Assembly: GCF_023278565.1 (NCBI RefSeq)
Contig: NC_064672.1
Span: forward strand, 1,178,001 to 1,242,000
Length of the DNA: 64,000 nt
Source: Colletotrichum lupini
Lineage: Eukaryota; Ascomycota; Sordariomycetes; Glomerellales; Glomerellaceae
Direction of reading: 5' to 3'
The notes under the pieces are model-generated. The model did no database searches, had not been told where the DNA came from, and worked only from the letters and a program-made list of their open reading frames with translations. Below are positions 46,640 through 61,300 of the stretch, in pieces. The stretch's first letter is position 1, and each line of letters begins with the position of its first letter. The position numbers and the translations under genes were made by a program.

Positions 46640-49600
46640 TAGGAGTTTACTATAAGTAAATAGAGAAGTAGAGGTAGAATAAGTACTAATAGCGTCTTTA
46701 AATATTACTACGGCTATTATCTAGTTTCTAAATTAAAGGTTACTAATAGTATTAGTATACGTATTAGTATAGAAGCTAAAGATACTACGGTAAGTATATA
46801 ACTTACTAAAATAAGTTATTATAAATATCTAAATAAGAACTAATAAAAGGGTAAACGTAGCCTTAGTAAAAGACTTTAATTACTACGATAACGTATAGGG
46901 AGGTAATAATATATTAAAGGGTTAGTAAGGCGAGGTAGACCCGATTATCGATTTAATAAGCGAGTATTCGCTCTATAGCCTCTTTTTACGTAATATAAAA
47001 ACGTAAGAAAAGAACGAGGTAGTAATAACGATCGACTTATCCTTTATATTTAAAGAGCTAATAAGAACGGTAATATAATACGCCTTATATAAGATAAATT
47101 ACGGGTCGGATTACTAAGTAATTAATATAACTTTTAATATTACTATACTTAAGATAGAAAGCTAACTACGGCTCCTTTTTAAGAACGCTTTATAAAAATA
47201 AATTAATAAGAGACTAAAAATAAACCTAGGGCGAACGCTAATAAGAAATATAATATAGTAATAGACTAATTAACTAATATCCGTAATATACGAAGTAAGA
47301 AAAGTATTAATACCTAAGGCTAAGCTATCTCTATATATAAAAAGATAATAAATAGCTAACTTTACTTAGTTATAGTAGATTTATATTTATTAAAAGAACT
47401 GGGTAAGGGTAGAGAGAAGGGTAGGTAATACTTAGCTTAAGCTAAAAAAACGCGCCCGCTTAGTAACTAAGTCATATTACGACGCTATTTAATAATAAAA
47501 ATAGAGCTATTGAGAGGACTTCTTAGCTAATAATATAAATATATAAAAGGTTACTAAGTACCTTAACGCTAATAAAGGGGCTTTTTTTAATAAAATCCCC
47601 TATTTAAAAAGAGCTAATAGTTCTTGAATAAAAGACGCTATAGAGTAGACTAAAGAGCTACTTTTTATATTCTTCTCTCCTCTTTTTAATATAATTAAAG
47701 AGGAGAGGGAGCGGCTATAGAGGTCGCTAGTACCCTTTTCTAACCTTATATTAAAAAAAGTAAAGAGATAGCTTTTTATAATAAAGACGTAGAAAGTACT
47801 TAGAGAAAATAGTTTATTAGTAGTAGTATAAAAGTATATATAGCCGGTAGTAAAGGGGAGGGTCCTCTTACTTTTCTAGGCCTCGCTAAATAAAAGGACG
47901 CTACTTTAATAATAGTAATATATTTAAATTACCCCGTTAAAAAAGCTAAATAAAAACGACTACGGTATAATAAAGGCCTAGTAACTAATCTTACTTTTAT
48001 TAATGCTTAGAAAAGTACTAGAGTTAGTCTTAGTAAAACGTATTTTATATACTATTAAGACGTTCGGCCTCTTCTCTATAAGCTATTTTAGCGCTTATAA
48101 ATAGAGGTCGGTAGAGTAAGTACTAATACTATTATAAGAGTATATTTATAGAGTATAAAGAAAGAGAAAGGTAGTTAATTTAGTTAGCTTTAATATTAGG
48201 GGAGTATATAACGGTATATATAAGGAGAGACTACTTTAATAACTTAGGGTATAGAGTATACCTAAGAAGCTTATAAAATAAGTCGACGCTTTTTATTCTT
48301 ATTATATAGTAAGTATATTAATTAATAGTTACGAGTCCGAGGCTTGTTTATTATTATAGGCCGGTTTGCCTTAGGGATCGCTACTATTACCCGTACTATT
48401 CCTTTTTTTTAATACTAACCTTATATAATACTATATTAATAAGACTAGGGGCGCGCTAGCCTTTATTAACGACTATATAGTATAGGTTATTAAACGATTA
48501 TAAAAAGTAAACTAGGAAAGTATTTAGAATATTATTAATAGGGTACTTAAGTAAGAACGACGAAGCGGGGCGACGTTTAAAATAAATAAGACGGCTATTA
48601 TCTATTTTATATATAACTATAAGTTATTAATAAACTCGACTAGCTTTGTTATTAAAAGCGATACTATCTAACTAAGGGACTATGTTAAGGTACTAAGGGT
48701 AATAATAAATACGAAACTCCGCTTTAAAAAGCATATAGTAAATATAATAATAAAGGGGTTAGAGGCCGTACTAAGGCTTAGGCGCTTTAAAGGCCTATTT
48801 TTAGCAAGGGCTAAATAGCTTTTTATTATAACCGTAGTACTAATAATAAACTACGTATCGAATATCTAAAAATATAAATATTAAGTAGCGCAAATAAGAG
48901 TAATGAACTAAGTATAGAGGATTAGTACCTAAGTAGTTATAAGAACTTTTAACTTAGTAATTATAGCGGTTACTTAAGTAAAGGTAAGTATATAATCGGT
49001 ATAAAAGAGATATAATAAATAATTAACGATATTCTAAATATAGATATAAAGCCTTCTTAAGACCTATCCGCTTTAGTATTTACGGGTAATAGCTTTTAGA
49101 TAATTCTTATTACCCTTTTAGCTAATAATAGATGCTTATTACGATCTACTTTTTAATAAGCTAAAGACTATTAAAGGGTATCCGATTATTTTATAAGAAG
49201 CTTATATTAATATAGTAGTTAATAACGACGCGGTTAAGGTTACTAAAGTAATTTAGTCTGGGTAAGTAGTAAGGATAATAATAGGGAGCTTGGTAAGAAA
49301 CGGAGTTATAGGCTATAGAACGGTTATAATACTACTTATATTACTTAGAGGGAGTAGCGGTATAATAACGGCCTTGTGCATACTGAGCTTAAAAATAAAA
49401 TAAAACCCTTATATAATAGAACTAGAGGCGCTAATAAACGCAGTTAAGTCTCTACCCTAAAGGCTCGATTACTAAGCTATTTACGTATTTATTTATAATA
49501 AAGCGGCTATACTAGCTATTCGTAACCTATAGTAATAGTTAGGCTAACGAGAGATTTATTAATTATACACTAACGTATAAGATTTTTAAAAAAAAGGTAA

Positions 49601-50230
49601 TAAAGTTACAATCTTCTGGCTTTTATTAATAATAAAATTAGACTTATTAAAAGCGGCTAAAGTAGTAATAAAGGAAATTACGAGACTAAGTAAGATATTA
49701 TAGAAACGACTAGCTAGAGCTTATTTAATAGTACTAAGAATCGCTTTATAAAGCATATAAAAGAAGTATAGAGCTTTGCTTAATAACGTAAGAGTATATT
49801 TAAAAAAGATCGATATAGCTTTATTAAAAAGGTATACGTGCGAGCTATATAATAAGCTTTTTTAAAAAGAAGTTAGTATTTTAGTATAACTACGTACTAA
49901 AATAGTAAGACTAAACTAGTACTTATACTAAATTATAGTAACTACCTTAGTATAATACGCCTATAAGTAAGTAATAGAATCGGTAGAGCATTTTCTCTTC
50001 TATTATATATAGTAGACGGTATAACGAACTTAGATATTTTAATAAATAGAAACGTAAAAAGGAAACCTATCGTACTTTTTTTAAAAAAAAAACGCGTCTA
50101 ATCCTAATAACTAGTTACTAAATATAGATATTATTAAAGAGACGATTAAGTTTATTATAAGTACGGAGAGGCTAGATATATAAGTTAACTAGTAGCGATA
50201 TTATATACTATTTATATTAATATACTAACT
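46640..50230 (+). pseudogene. Tad LINE ORF2 remnant (endonuclease, RT, RNase H)
   Basis: Landmarks in order: endonuclease with VALVKDFNYYDN at about 46,855-46,890 (for AGDFNRHDxLW), GEVDPIIDLISEYSLYSLL at 46,932-46,985 and YGSDY at 47,100-47,115 (for HGSDH); reverse transcriptase with the RPIxLLxTLGKLLE block at about 47,960-48,020, the F(A/V)DD catalytic box mutated to FIND at 48,461-48,473, and VIINTKLRFKKHI at about 48,695-48,735; and RNase H at about 49,270-49,620, where the Asp-Asn catalytic region is altered. A Cys-rich C-terminal part reads near 49,830-50,120. Dead copy. Confidence 0.8.
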
Positions 50231-51959
50231 AATAATAACCCCTACGTACCCTCGTATTATTAATAGCGGGACTAGCTTTAGCTATTAATAATAGGATGCC
50301 GAATACTTTAAAAAATAACCTTAAAATAGCCTATTACTAATACTACGAATAACTATAGTATTAGTATATAAAACTAATAATAATATATATAGAGGTAAAT
50401 AAAACTTATATAGGCTTTTAGGAGGCAAGGATAGGAACGAAAGTAGAGAATATATAGATAATTATACGAGCCCTAAATAGCTTAGCTAGGGCGTAATAAA
50501 CTATATATATATATATATACGTTAATAATATAGTACTATCGTATAGTAGTCCGTACTTAATAAACTATAGCTTCTCATTAATAATAACTAAAAAAAAGGA
50601 ATAGAACTAATAAGAACTACGATAAAATAATTAAAAATATTATATAGCGTTATAAATAGATATAACGACGGTACGGGGCCGATATATATATCTAAGTCCG
50701 CTTTAAAAATAGGTTTTATAAATACTCGTTTTTTGATAAGTACAATTTCCCCAAATCTCGTAATAAGTTAGTAAGTTTAATTATATTATAGCCCTTTAAG
50801 GCTACTTTTAAAGCTAAGGTTTAGTAAAAAACGATCTATTTAGTTTTAGTAATAAGATCGCTACTAAACTATATAGAAAGAAGATCTTAAAGTAACGTTA
50901 AAAGTTAATCTAGCGTAGGTAGTAGTTAAGTATAATAATATAGCTATTTAGTAGAGGATCGTAGTTATATTAATATCTATTTTTCTTATATATCTATTAT
51001 ACTGCCCGGATTATTATATATACTTAGTGTATTGCTCTCCTTATATTCTTTAATCTATGCTGTCTCTTTAGGAAAGGTAGTGGGTAATATATTTATAGTA
51101 TTACTCTTTAAATTAACTTATTACTTTTTATTAGTTTTATACCGTATTACGGTTTATAAGAAGAGATAAATTAAGACCCGTTCGCTTATATATTAGCTAA
51201 GATATATTAGTATTTAATCTATCCAAGTCTTTTAGCTAAGTCTATATAAATTATATAACTATAGTAATCTTAAAATCCTTAGGTATAATATAATCTAACC
51301 TAAAGAAATCTCTACTTCTATTTAATACTAAAAAGGTACTAACGAATATAAGTTAGTAAAACGATTATAATATAGTTATATTAAACCGGCGAGGTATATA
51401 GCTCGTGCGTTAATAAGTCTTTTTACGTACGTAATATATATATAGAGCGTATATAAGTTATAATATAACGACGCCTCTTTTTAAATAGTTTAGTTCGTAA
51501 ATAAATAGCTTACCTATTAATAAGGACGCTAGGGATTACTTAGTATTATAGTAAGATCCGTTCTATATTATAGGCTAGCCTAAATACTTTCCTACTACTT
51601 TCTAGCCTTTAAAAGACTAAATATATACCTTATTAACTATACTAATTAAGGATATTATAAACTAAATAAGAGATACTAAGGATTTAACTAAGTTTTTATA
51701 AAAGAACGTGCTAATAAAGAATAAGAATACGCTAAGGTAATAGAGTAACGAACCTAGCTTATTTTACTTAACGAATATATCCTTGCTTATTATTCCCTAG
51801 CTTTTACTAAATTTATTATTAAAATAGACCGTAAACTAACTTTTAAAAGCTCTATTATAAATTTATAGAATAGGTTATGTTTTATTAATCTCTACTTATA
51901 GCTTAACTTCGCGCTAATTAAGTATTACTTTTATTACCCCTTATTATACTCCCTCGCTA
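50231..51959. other. RIP-degraded DNA, no domain recognised
   Basis: It includes the undefined 3' end of the Tad LINE and a (TA) run at about 50,502-50,519. The rest is CpA/TpG-depleted sequence without a recognisable frame. Confidence 0.65.
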
Positions 51960-52320
51960 ACTAACGTTATTTTAAAAATATATTATTCTTATTTAGCTAA
52001 GAAAATAGGATTACAAAGCATAAGACTACTAATAAGAAAGCTATCGAGGGCCTCGTTAAAATAATTATAAATAAGCTTAAGAAAGTAAAAGAAGTCTAAA
52101 GTATAGTTAATTTAGTTAACGGACTTATTTTTAAAAACTACTTATATGCGCTTAGTAACGTAGTAGTAGAGGTCGTTAAACGCGAATTCTATTAATACCT
52201 CTTTTTATAACGTATAATAATATATCGATCTTTAATAGTTATAGGCCGTTAGATTTGCGTTTATTATATTAAAAACGATAACGACTTAAGTAGCTCTTTA
52301 ATACTTTATATTCCTAAGTA
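51960..52320 (+). pseudogene. Short RIP-degraded reading frame, unknown
   Basis: One + strand frame of about 110 codons reads as coherent coding sequence (KKAIEGLVKIIINKLKKV, then SNVVVEVVKREFY) with only TAA/TAG stops. It is Lys/Val/Ile-rich after RIP; no family was recognised. It is likely a fragment of a transposon ORF. Confidence 0.35.
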
Positions 52321-55300
52321 TAGATTACTATGTTAATTTCTTACGTAGTACTTACGTAGTACCTATACTTAATAAATATATATAAAGAAGTAGTAAACTA
52401 GAAGATAATATTAATATTAATTAACTTAGACGCGCGGTTTTAGTATTATATAAAGAGGCTTATTATAGTTATTATTCTATATAAACTTATTATTAATAAT
52501 CGAAGGCTTACTTAAGTACGGTTTATTAATAACGGTTAAGGTAATCGTATTTATAAAGCTTAACTAGTATAAGTCTAAGACGCGTCCCTTTTATTTAGTA
52601 AAGCCTTTTATAGAAGTAAAAGCCTATTTTAAATATACTAACCTCCGTATAGTAATTACTTAATACTTAACCTTTAGTTTAATTACTCTTAGTATATTAA
52701 GTAAGAAGTATTAATACTACTATCCCCTATAATACGAGTAACTTAGTATAATTATATAGTATAAAACGCCCCCTCTTATAAACTAATAAGGCTCGATATT
52801 ACTTCTTAAAATATAAGTAAATAGCTCTTAATTACTAAAAATATAAGTAAATTACTATTTTCTAAACCGCTTCCTATTAACTCTAGAGCTCGCCCTTTAA
52901 CTTTTCTAAAATAGCCTTTTTTATAATATATAAAGGGTATACTTTAATATTTAACGTCTCTATAGCTTTTTTATAGATCGTAATATAAAACTTATCTCCG
53001 TTTTCTTAGATAGCTTTATATAGTTATATTAAAACCGTAGCTAACTTACGAAGTTTAAGTTAATACGTTTCTTCTTAACTTATAAATTAAGCTCTTATAT
53101 TAGTAATTCTTAGCTTTTTAAAAGTCCTATTTATATACTATCCGAGGATAAGCTAGGGTGTTTTACTAAACTAAAGCTACGGTATATATACCCCTAAGCT
53201 CTTATACTTAGCTATTATTTTAATTTCTATAGTATTTACTTAATTTATTAATACTTATTATATTAATTATTAGCTAGTAAAAGCATTTCTTTCTTAGCTA
53301 TTATTAGTTTATAATCGATTTATTATATATACTAACAATTATAAAGTACTACCCTCTTCGACTTTTTATTAGTAATATATATCTACTTTAAATCGTACGA
53401 TATATATAAGATCTCTTAGTTAATATTAAAGAGCCCGGTAATACGCATACTATTTTCTAGCCTAAGCGGGTATTAAGTAAAGGTGCGCTCGAAATTCCTA
53501 CCCTATTTAGAATTTTATAAACTACTAATTAGCTTACTAACGGTCTTTTTATAACGCTTAATAATTAGGGTACGGTAAACTAAGTATAGATTAATTCGAA
53601 AAGTGTCTTATTACCGTTTTTAATAAAAGTCGAGAAGCTTCTTAAGACTATTTCGATTTATTAAAATATCGACTTTATTAAAATAAAATAACGGGTTTAT
53701 TAATACTTTAGCGCAAGATATAGGCTTAAAAAAATATTTAAGAATACGCGCCGTGTTTTTATTTATTAAGCGCGTAGCCTAGTCTCTAAGTACTATAATT
53801 AGTAAAGAAACCTTTTATAAAACCGCTATAAAGCTAATTAATAGTTAGTTATATAGTATTGTCCCTAGGTACTTAAGGCCTACTGGGTATTTAAATCTTT
53901 AGATTCTAGCTAGCTTTCTAATTATAGTTATAAATTAGGTCGTAACCTATTACGCTAGATATCATAGAGTCCGATGGCTTTATAGGATGCTTAATATAAT
54001 AAATTACCCGGCTATTTATTATAGTCTCTTATATTTATATATTACGCCCGGGGGAAGTAGGATATAGGTAGGGTTTCCCCGTCTCTCCTTTTTATAAGTA
54101 TTCGTTCTTCTCTATTTAATAATAACCCGGATTTATAAATAAAAAAGACTAAAGTCTACTATATAAAAACTATACCGTACGTAATAATAATATAGCTAGA
54201 GTTATAAGCTAGGTATAATAAGGATAAATATTATATATAAAAGATCTAAAGATAATAGCGTAAAGCGAATAGTCGTTACTTAGATTAAGTCGTTACTATT
54301 TTAAATACTAAGAGTCGGTACTTAAATTATATAGTTTACTAATATTATTTAGTTTTAAAATCGGGCCCGTAAGGTCGGCTTTTTACGGTACTTTATAATA
54401 TAATAAGAGGCTAATATATAGTATGCTACTAGTATTATTTTTATTAGATTTTTATACTTAGTAAAGTAGGCTTAAGTATATAAAGCGCCTTAGAAAAGTA
54501 CGTCCCTTTGCTCTATTAGTATTTAGTCCTTAATATAGATACTTTTAGGTTCTATTATTATTTAGTAAATATATTCTTACTAAAGTCTTATCCTAGTATA
54601 TAGAGAAGTATTTATTAAGGTTAGTATACTCTATACGTAGATACTAGTAGAGTAGATATAAGTAAAAATAAAATACTAGTAATTAGTAAGTAAAGTACTA
54701 TAAATACTAGATCGTGCCTTAGTATAGTTACTTAGTTAGCTAGGACTATTTAATAAATAGTAATAGTTAGGTTCGATCGAAATACCTTAATATACGTACC
54801 CTTTTACTATGGGCGGGTATTAATTCTATATCTAGCTATTAATACTTATTTATATATATAGTTTAAATAATTCTGCTACCGTTCTATCTCGTCTGATTTA
54901 TAAAAGAAATAACCTAAGGCTAAGTAGATTTTATATTAAATATAGTCCGTTACTATAATTATAACGGAATTAATAAAGGGCTCTGTCTAGGACTTACGAT
55001 AGTTATATTAATAAGTTAAACCCTTAGCTATATATTTATAAGTAATAACCTACTAGCCTAAGTAATTCGACTAGCTAAAGCCTAGCTTATTAAGGTCGGG
55101 GTACTTTTACTTAGATAATTAATTAAATATGCTATAAGTACTTAGTAAGGGTTTTTACTTTAGCCTAATATTATAATAGTTAATTAGTACGAGGGACGCG
55201 AATAGAGCCTAATAGGCTACTAAGATAATTTTATAAAAAAGAATAGAGCTCGCGTTTAGTTATATTAGTTAAAATAAGGATTATAAATATATAATAAATA

Positions 55301-58300
55301 ACCTAAATAGAAAAACGTCTTTTTAAATAGTTAGAAAGCGGGTAGGTAGAAAAGTATAGCTAAGAGTAGTAAAGAATTAATATTAGGAGGGTAGAATTTA
55401 GAATTAAGAAGGCGGATAGATCTAAATAGCTAGTAAAAAAGCGTAATAAAATCCTAAGAAAGAATAGTAAAAAAAAATAGTTTAAAATAATAGAATAAAA
55501 CCGGGGTAGTAAAATAAATTGAAGTTTATTAATAGGTATAATAACTTATATAAATAATAGAATTAAACTTAGTATAATAGAAATACTAAACTAAGAATTA
55601 GATTTACGGGGATAGTAAAAAGATAAGTAGGGTTAAACTATTTTAAGGGTAGTAGAATTAATTTAAAGCAGGGGAAACTAATTACTTATTAAAGATAATA
55701 GAGCCCTTTTCCTATTCTTAGTAATATAAGTTCGGATAATACGAAATAATTATAATAATAACTTTAGCGGATTTTTAAGAGAACTCTTATATACGCGTTA
55801 TATATTATATAGGCCTTAGGGGTTAAAGGCCATAAGGGTAAACGGGACTAAATAGCTTAGAAATTACTAAGTAGTAATACCCTTTTCTAATTATACTTTT
55901 ATATTTTAATAAGATAGTATAGGGTACTAAGACGGTATTTATCTCTATAAAATCCGATTTTTACTAATTCTTAGTACTTTATTAAAAAGTTAATTTTATA
56001 TAGTACTTATTTCGAGGCTTTAATTACTTAGCTATTATTAAACCTTATATAGAATAGCTAATATACTTTTACTTATATAGCCCTTTAGAACCTAAAATAG
56101 ACCCCGTATACTTTTAACTACCTCTTTTAGCTAGAGCTCGTTATGAGTAAGTCGTAAGATAAGTCCTTAATAGTTTAGCTATTCTTTGACGTAAACTACT
56201 ATAATCTTTACAAATCCTTTAGACCTATAAGTTAAAAAAGCTATATAATTAGCTAGTTAAATCTCGTTTTTAAGTTATAAAATACGGTTTAAGAATTAAA
56301 AACTTTATTAGTATTAATACTAGGCGTTAACTACTTAGTACGGGGGGGGAGGGGGGGAAGGGGGTTATTTTAGTTTTAATAGTTAGACAATAGCCCGATA
56401 GAATTTAATCTTATTATTAATTATTTATAATAACGGCATTTTAAAAAGTAACTTTTTAACTATATAATCTAGGTATAAGTAAGTTAACTAAGTTTTATTT
56501 TTATTTAAACGTTAAGGAGTTTTATTAAAAGCTAAATTAGCGACGTTAATAAAGGATTAAGAATCGAATAGCTAGCCTTAGGTAAATTAATATTAGATCG
56601 ATAGGAGACTAGATAATTAAGGTATAATTACCCTATTTAGCTAGAATTAATAAGGGATATAATATACCCCTAAGGCTTATTAAATTAGGCCGCAGGAGGT
56701 ATTATAATTAGTATTCCTTTATATTATATAATAAAATTACTAAAGAGGACTATAGTTAGAAAGTAGCTAGGCATTTTAACTAAAATAGCGACATTCTCTG
56801 TATTTTAAAGTACTAAACCTAAGTAATACCTAACCGGCTAAAAAGCTAGGGAGCCTCTTATATATACTTTACTTACGTAAAATAAGTACGTAAATTCTTA
56901 TTTACTAACTTAATATAAGCCCGTAATAATACTATTAGCTAATATCTTAGCTACGGTATTAGTAAAGAGCCTGCTCGTAATTATTATAGCGTTCGTATAA
57001 TAACGCCGAATATAATAAGACAAAGGCTATTAGCTAATATTATATTAATTAATATACTAATATAAGTACAGCCCCCTAGTAGAATAAAGTAGGTACGTTT
57101 ATATATATATATTTATAACTAGTAAGAGGGTTATGTTTATAATAATTTACTAATATTAAACGCTTCGTAAGCTATTTTCTTATTACTATTCCCGGCTTTT
57201 ATAAATATATAAGTTAATAAGAACTTAGAACGGTTTTTTAGAACCCTCGAGTAAAGAATCTTATACTTTCCTAGCTATATTAACGGCTATTTCTTACTAT
57301 TTAATATCTATATATCTCGATATATAATATACTATAAAGTCTAGCTCTTTTATAAATCTTTTACTCCCTTAGCTATTTAATATAGTTAATTTCTTTAATA
57401 TCCCCCGCTTCCTCTTTTTATTCTAATGGTTTAAACTAAGTAAACTAAGAGGTAAGTAGTAGTTAAATTCCGCCCGCTTAAAGTTTATTATTATAATACT
57501 TTTACTTATTATACTCTTATTACGTAATATATTATATAATTTATATTACTATAAAGAATACCTAATTAATATAGATTCTAATACGCTTAGGTAACTATAT
57601 TAATATCTACTTTAGTTACTTAATTAGTAAAGTTAAATAGAGGTTTTCCGGCTTAATTAAGAAATAAGATATACTCGTATATACTACTATTAGAGTATAA
57701 TAGCAGGGTTAAATTAGTCCGACCTAAGTAAATAAGAATATATTTTCCCTAAATTAAGTAGAGTTTATTATATATCTTTTTTTTATAGTAAAGGAGGGCT
57801 AGGTTAAGTATCTTAATACTTTTAGTAATAAGAGTATAGCTATAGGAGGATATCCTAACCTTAAAGAGTATATTAATAGAGCTAAATAAGTAAAGTAGTA
57901 TAACGTTAATATCGTAACTACGGTCTTTAGCTAGTTAAACGTAGATAAGTTAAAGGAAATCTAGTCGGTTTAGGTACTAATATCCGTAATTTTAGAAATT
58001 TAGGTAGCGTTTATCTAGGGGCTAGCTATTTACTAATCTAAGTAGATATTATAATATATAGAACTAACGATCTTTTATATTTATTTACTTTTTTTAGTTA
58101 TAATATTAGTGCTCTTATACTTATTTACTAATGAAGGCCGTACTTAACTTCGTAAGAGCTTTTTTATTACTAAGGATTAGCTATATTAATATTAATAAGG
58201 GAGGAGTTCTTTCTTTATCGTTATTACTACTATCCCGCTACTTTATATTACTATCGAATTACTTATACTAAGACCGTATTTAAATTAATAAGCGCTTAAA

Positions 58301-61300
58301 CCCTTACTAATATTAAGGCTTATATAGAGAGATACGTACCTCCTTACCCTTACGTATTATTTTAAATATATTTTTTAATACGTCGTTATACTTTATAGCC
58401 TAGGTATTAAGACCCGTAATAATATTATACTAGGACTATAAAAGTAAGTTAATACGTAGAGCCTAAAGGATAAAAGTAAAGACCTATATAATAGCTATAC
58501 TATAGAGCCTGTTTTTATTATTATTATTATTAAGAATATTTAAATTAAGTACGCATATAAAATAGTATATAATAATAAGATCGTCCGGAATATATAAAAA
58601 AATAAATACCTCTCTTATATATATATATTTATATTAGATACTTTTATTAATTATATATAAAAAGAGCTAGGTTATAATAGTAATAACGAGCGATCTTAAC
58701 GTAAACCTAAACCCCTTACCGTTTTTATTTATTATATCGTATTTAGGTCTAATTTCTAATTCTAAACTAATAACGACCTCGTTATATTATAACTTATATA
58801 GTACTTTATATTTAATTACTAAGGCCGGATTATTTTAGTTATTAGAGGTATAGTATATATAGAACTAATTTACTTAATTACCCTTATTCTTAGCTTTTCG
58901 TTAGGGCTTATAACTCGGTAGCCTTAAGGGAATTACTATAGCGTTAATATTATTTTATTTAATAAATAATTACTTTATAAGCTCGGATAGGGCTTTATCT
59001 ATCTAACTAAGGTTCGTATAACTTTTAAAAGTTATAGTCCTTTATAAGCCGATATTATTTCGGAATTACGTATTATTATATACCTTATTAATTAGTTTTT
59101 AAACTACGTTTTTAATTATATTACGCTAGAAGTTTTGGAGGCTAGTCTCGCTATTAATCGGGCTAATTAGAAATATAACGTAATTTAATTAATACGGAGA
59201 TAGAAATATAGGCCTCGAAGCGAACGTATTAAAATTTAAAAGTTAGTCTTATATCTCTTATTACCTCGTTACGAAGTTATTTTATAAAACGATTTATTAA
59301 GGGAAAATCCGGCTTATTAAATTAGTTATATTACTTTATATAGTTAAGGTATAATCGGTTACTATTTTAATAACGAGGCTAAGTAAGTAATAAGATACGA
59401 AATAATATAAAAAGGTCTATAATTATACTACTTTTATAAGTTCTTTAGCCTACTTACGTTAGTGCTATGTTTTATTACGAAGTTATTACGCTTTTAGAAG
59501 CTATTATCGTAGTTTTATAAGTTTATTTTTTATTATAATTTAATATATATATAGTATAAACTAAGCGATTAGTAAATTCGACCCTTAAGTCTCGATAATC
59601 TAGATTATTTAGATATATTTTATTACGTTTAGTTTATATCGCCCCGATAACTATTATACCCTAAATTTAGAGTTACGTAAAAAAGTTATAGTAAGCTAAC
59701 TAAATCTATCTTTTACGTCGGCTCTTAATAAGCTTATTAATACGTACTTATAAAAATAACTAAGTAAACTAGTAGTACGGATTAATAAATACGTTTTGCG
59801 TTAGTTTATACGTTTTTTTATACTACTATAAAGAGTAGATATACTATTTTTAGCTATTACTTAGACTTACGAATAGTCTAATAAAAACTCCTATAACCTA
59901 TATAATAATAGTATAATATAAATAGACGAACTTAGATTATTCGAGAAGTATTATTTTTAAAGCGGTACTAAATAACCCTATTATATCCCCCGTTATAAAT
60001 CCTAGGATAATATATTTATTAATAAGGAGGTATTAGCTTTTTAAAAATAACTGGATAGCGTATATAAGCTCTATTTTATTAAAAATATAAATAAAGTCTC
60101 CCTCTTTAATTATTAGCGTTAGCTAGCCTAGCCTTTTATTTTACGTATTACTAAACTACCGGTATAGCTTTTTTAATATTATACTCTCGAGGAAATAGCT
60201 CGATTTAAGGCCTATGCTTATTATTATAATAAATAATTACTTACTATAGTTACTTTCGTAGGCTATAGCTTTATAAAGCTATATTTAAATAATAAACTCT
60301 ATCCTAACTATTACTAAACCTTAAGGAACTTTATTATTAATAAAAGAATTACTTAGTAATACGTTTTATAAAGCTCCCTCGATATTAGTCGCACCCGAGG
60401 CCTTTATAATAACTAAACATTCTTTAAGCTATTCCTATCTTTACTTTTATATTACTTAAATATTCTTTTAAAAAGAATAAAGATCTTTATTAAATACCTT
60501 TTTAATAATATAAGCGTCGCTAAGATTTTTATTATCTAATCTAAGAAAGCGAACCCTATTGATAATATAGCCCCGTATTCCTAGGATATTATTACTATTA
60601 TATAATACTGTTTATAGTACCGTATTTCTAGATACGTTATAGTCTTTATATTACTATATAGAGAACTAGGTAACTAAAGTACCCCCGTCCCTATTACTTA
60701 TTATACTTTAAATATTTAATACTTAAGAACGTATTTAACATTTTAATAGAGTAAAGTAAACGAGAGACTAGAGTAACTTAAGATTTATATTATTAGTAAC
60801 GTAAATAGATACGAACTATTAATAAACTTTCTTTATTAAGCTTTTATAGTTAATTAGATCGAAGCGGTTAGTATTAAATATAATACTTATTATTATAAAA
60901 ATATAATTATAAAGATTAGTATATTTAAATTCTAGCGTTCTTATAATAAGAAACGGTAGAAGTTATTTCTCTATACCCTCTATATATATAAAGTAAAGCT
61001 CGTAATAAAAATAATTCTAATACGTTTTTACTAGCCTTAAGAGAATTAGGGTAGGTTTATATAAACTCCTTTTTTATTTTTAAGTACTACTTAATAAAGC
61101 TAATCTAGCGAACTAGCGTAGTTTATAAGAGATATAATTTATTAATTATTAACTTTAGCTTTTATAATTTTACTAGTTCTTAAATAACTTACTTTTATAT
61201 AAATTATTAATAATTAAATAAAGCCTAGATATATCGAAACGTAGTAGTTCGGTGCTTACTAAACGCCGCTTATAACGGCCCCTTAGCCTAACTTTTAGTA

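Larger units (their letters stand above)
45061..50230 (+). mobile_element. Tad-clade LINE retrotransposon, nearly full length, RIP-mutated
   Basis: The + strand reads in order as a coiled-coil ORF1 with zinc knuckles, an endonuclease, a reverse transcriptase and an RNase H, the Tad1-like layout of fungal LINEs. All domains carry many TAA/TAG stops. CpA and TpG are nearly absent: the 60 bases at 45,361-45,420, for instance, contain neither, yet have two CpG. The 3' end is unclear; domain similarity stops by about 50,230, and an AT-rich stretch with a (TA) run near 50,500 follows. The early part of the endonuclease is hard to follow and may be partly deleted. Confidence 0.8.
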
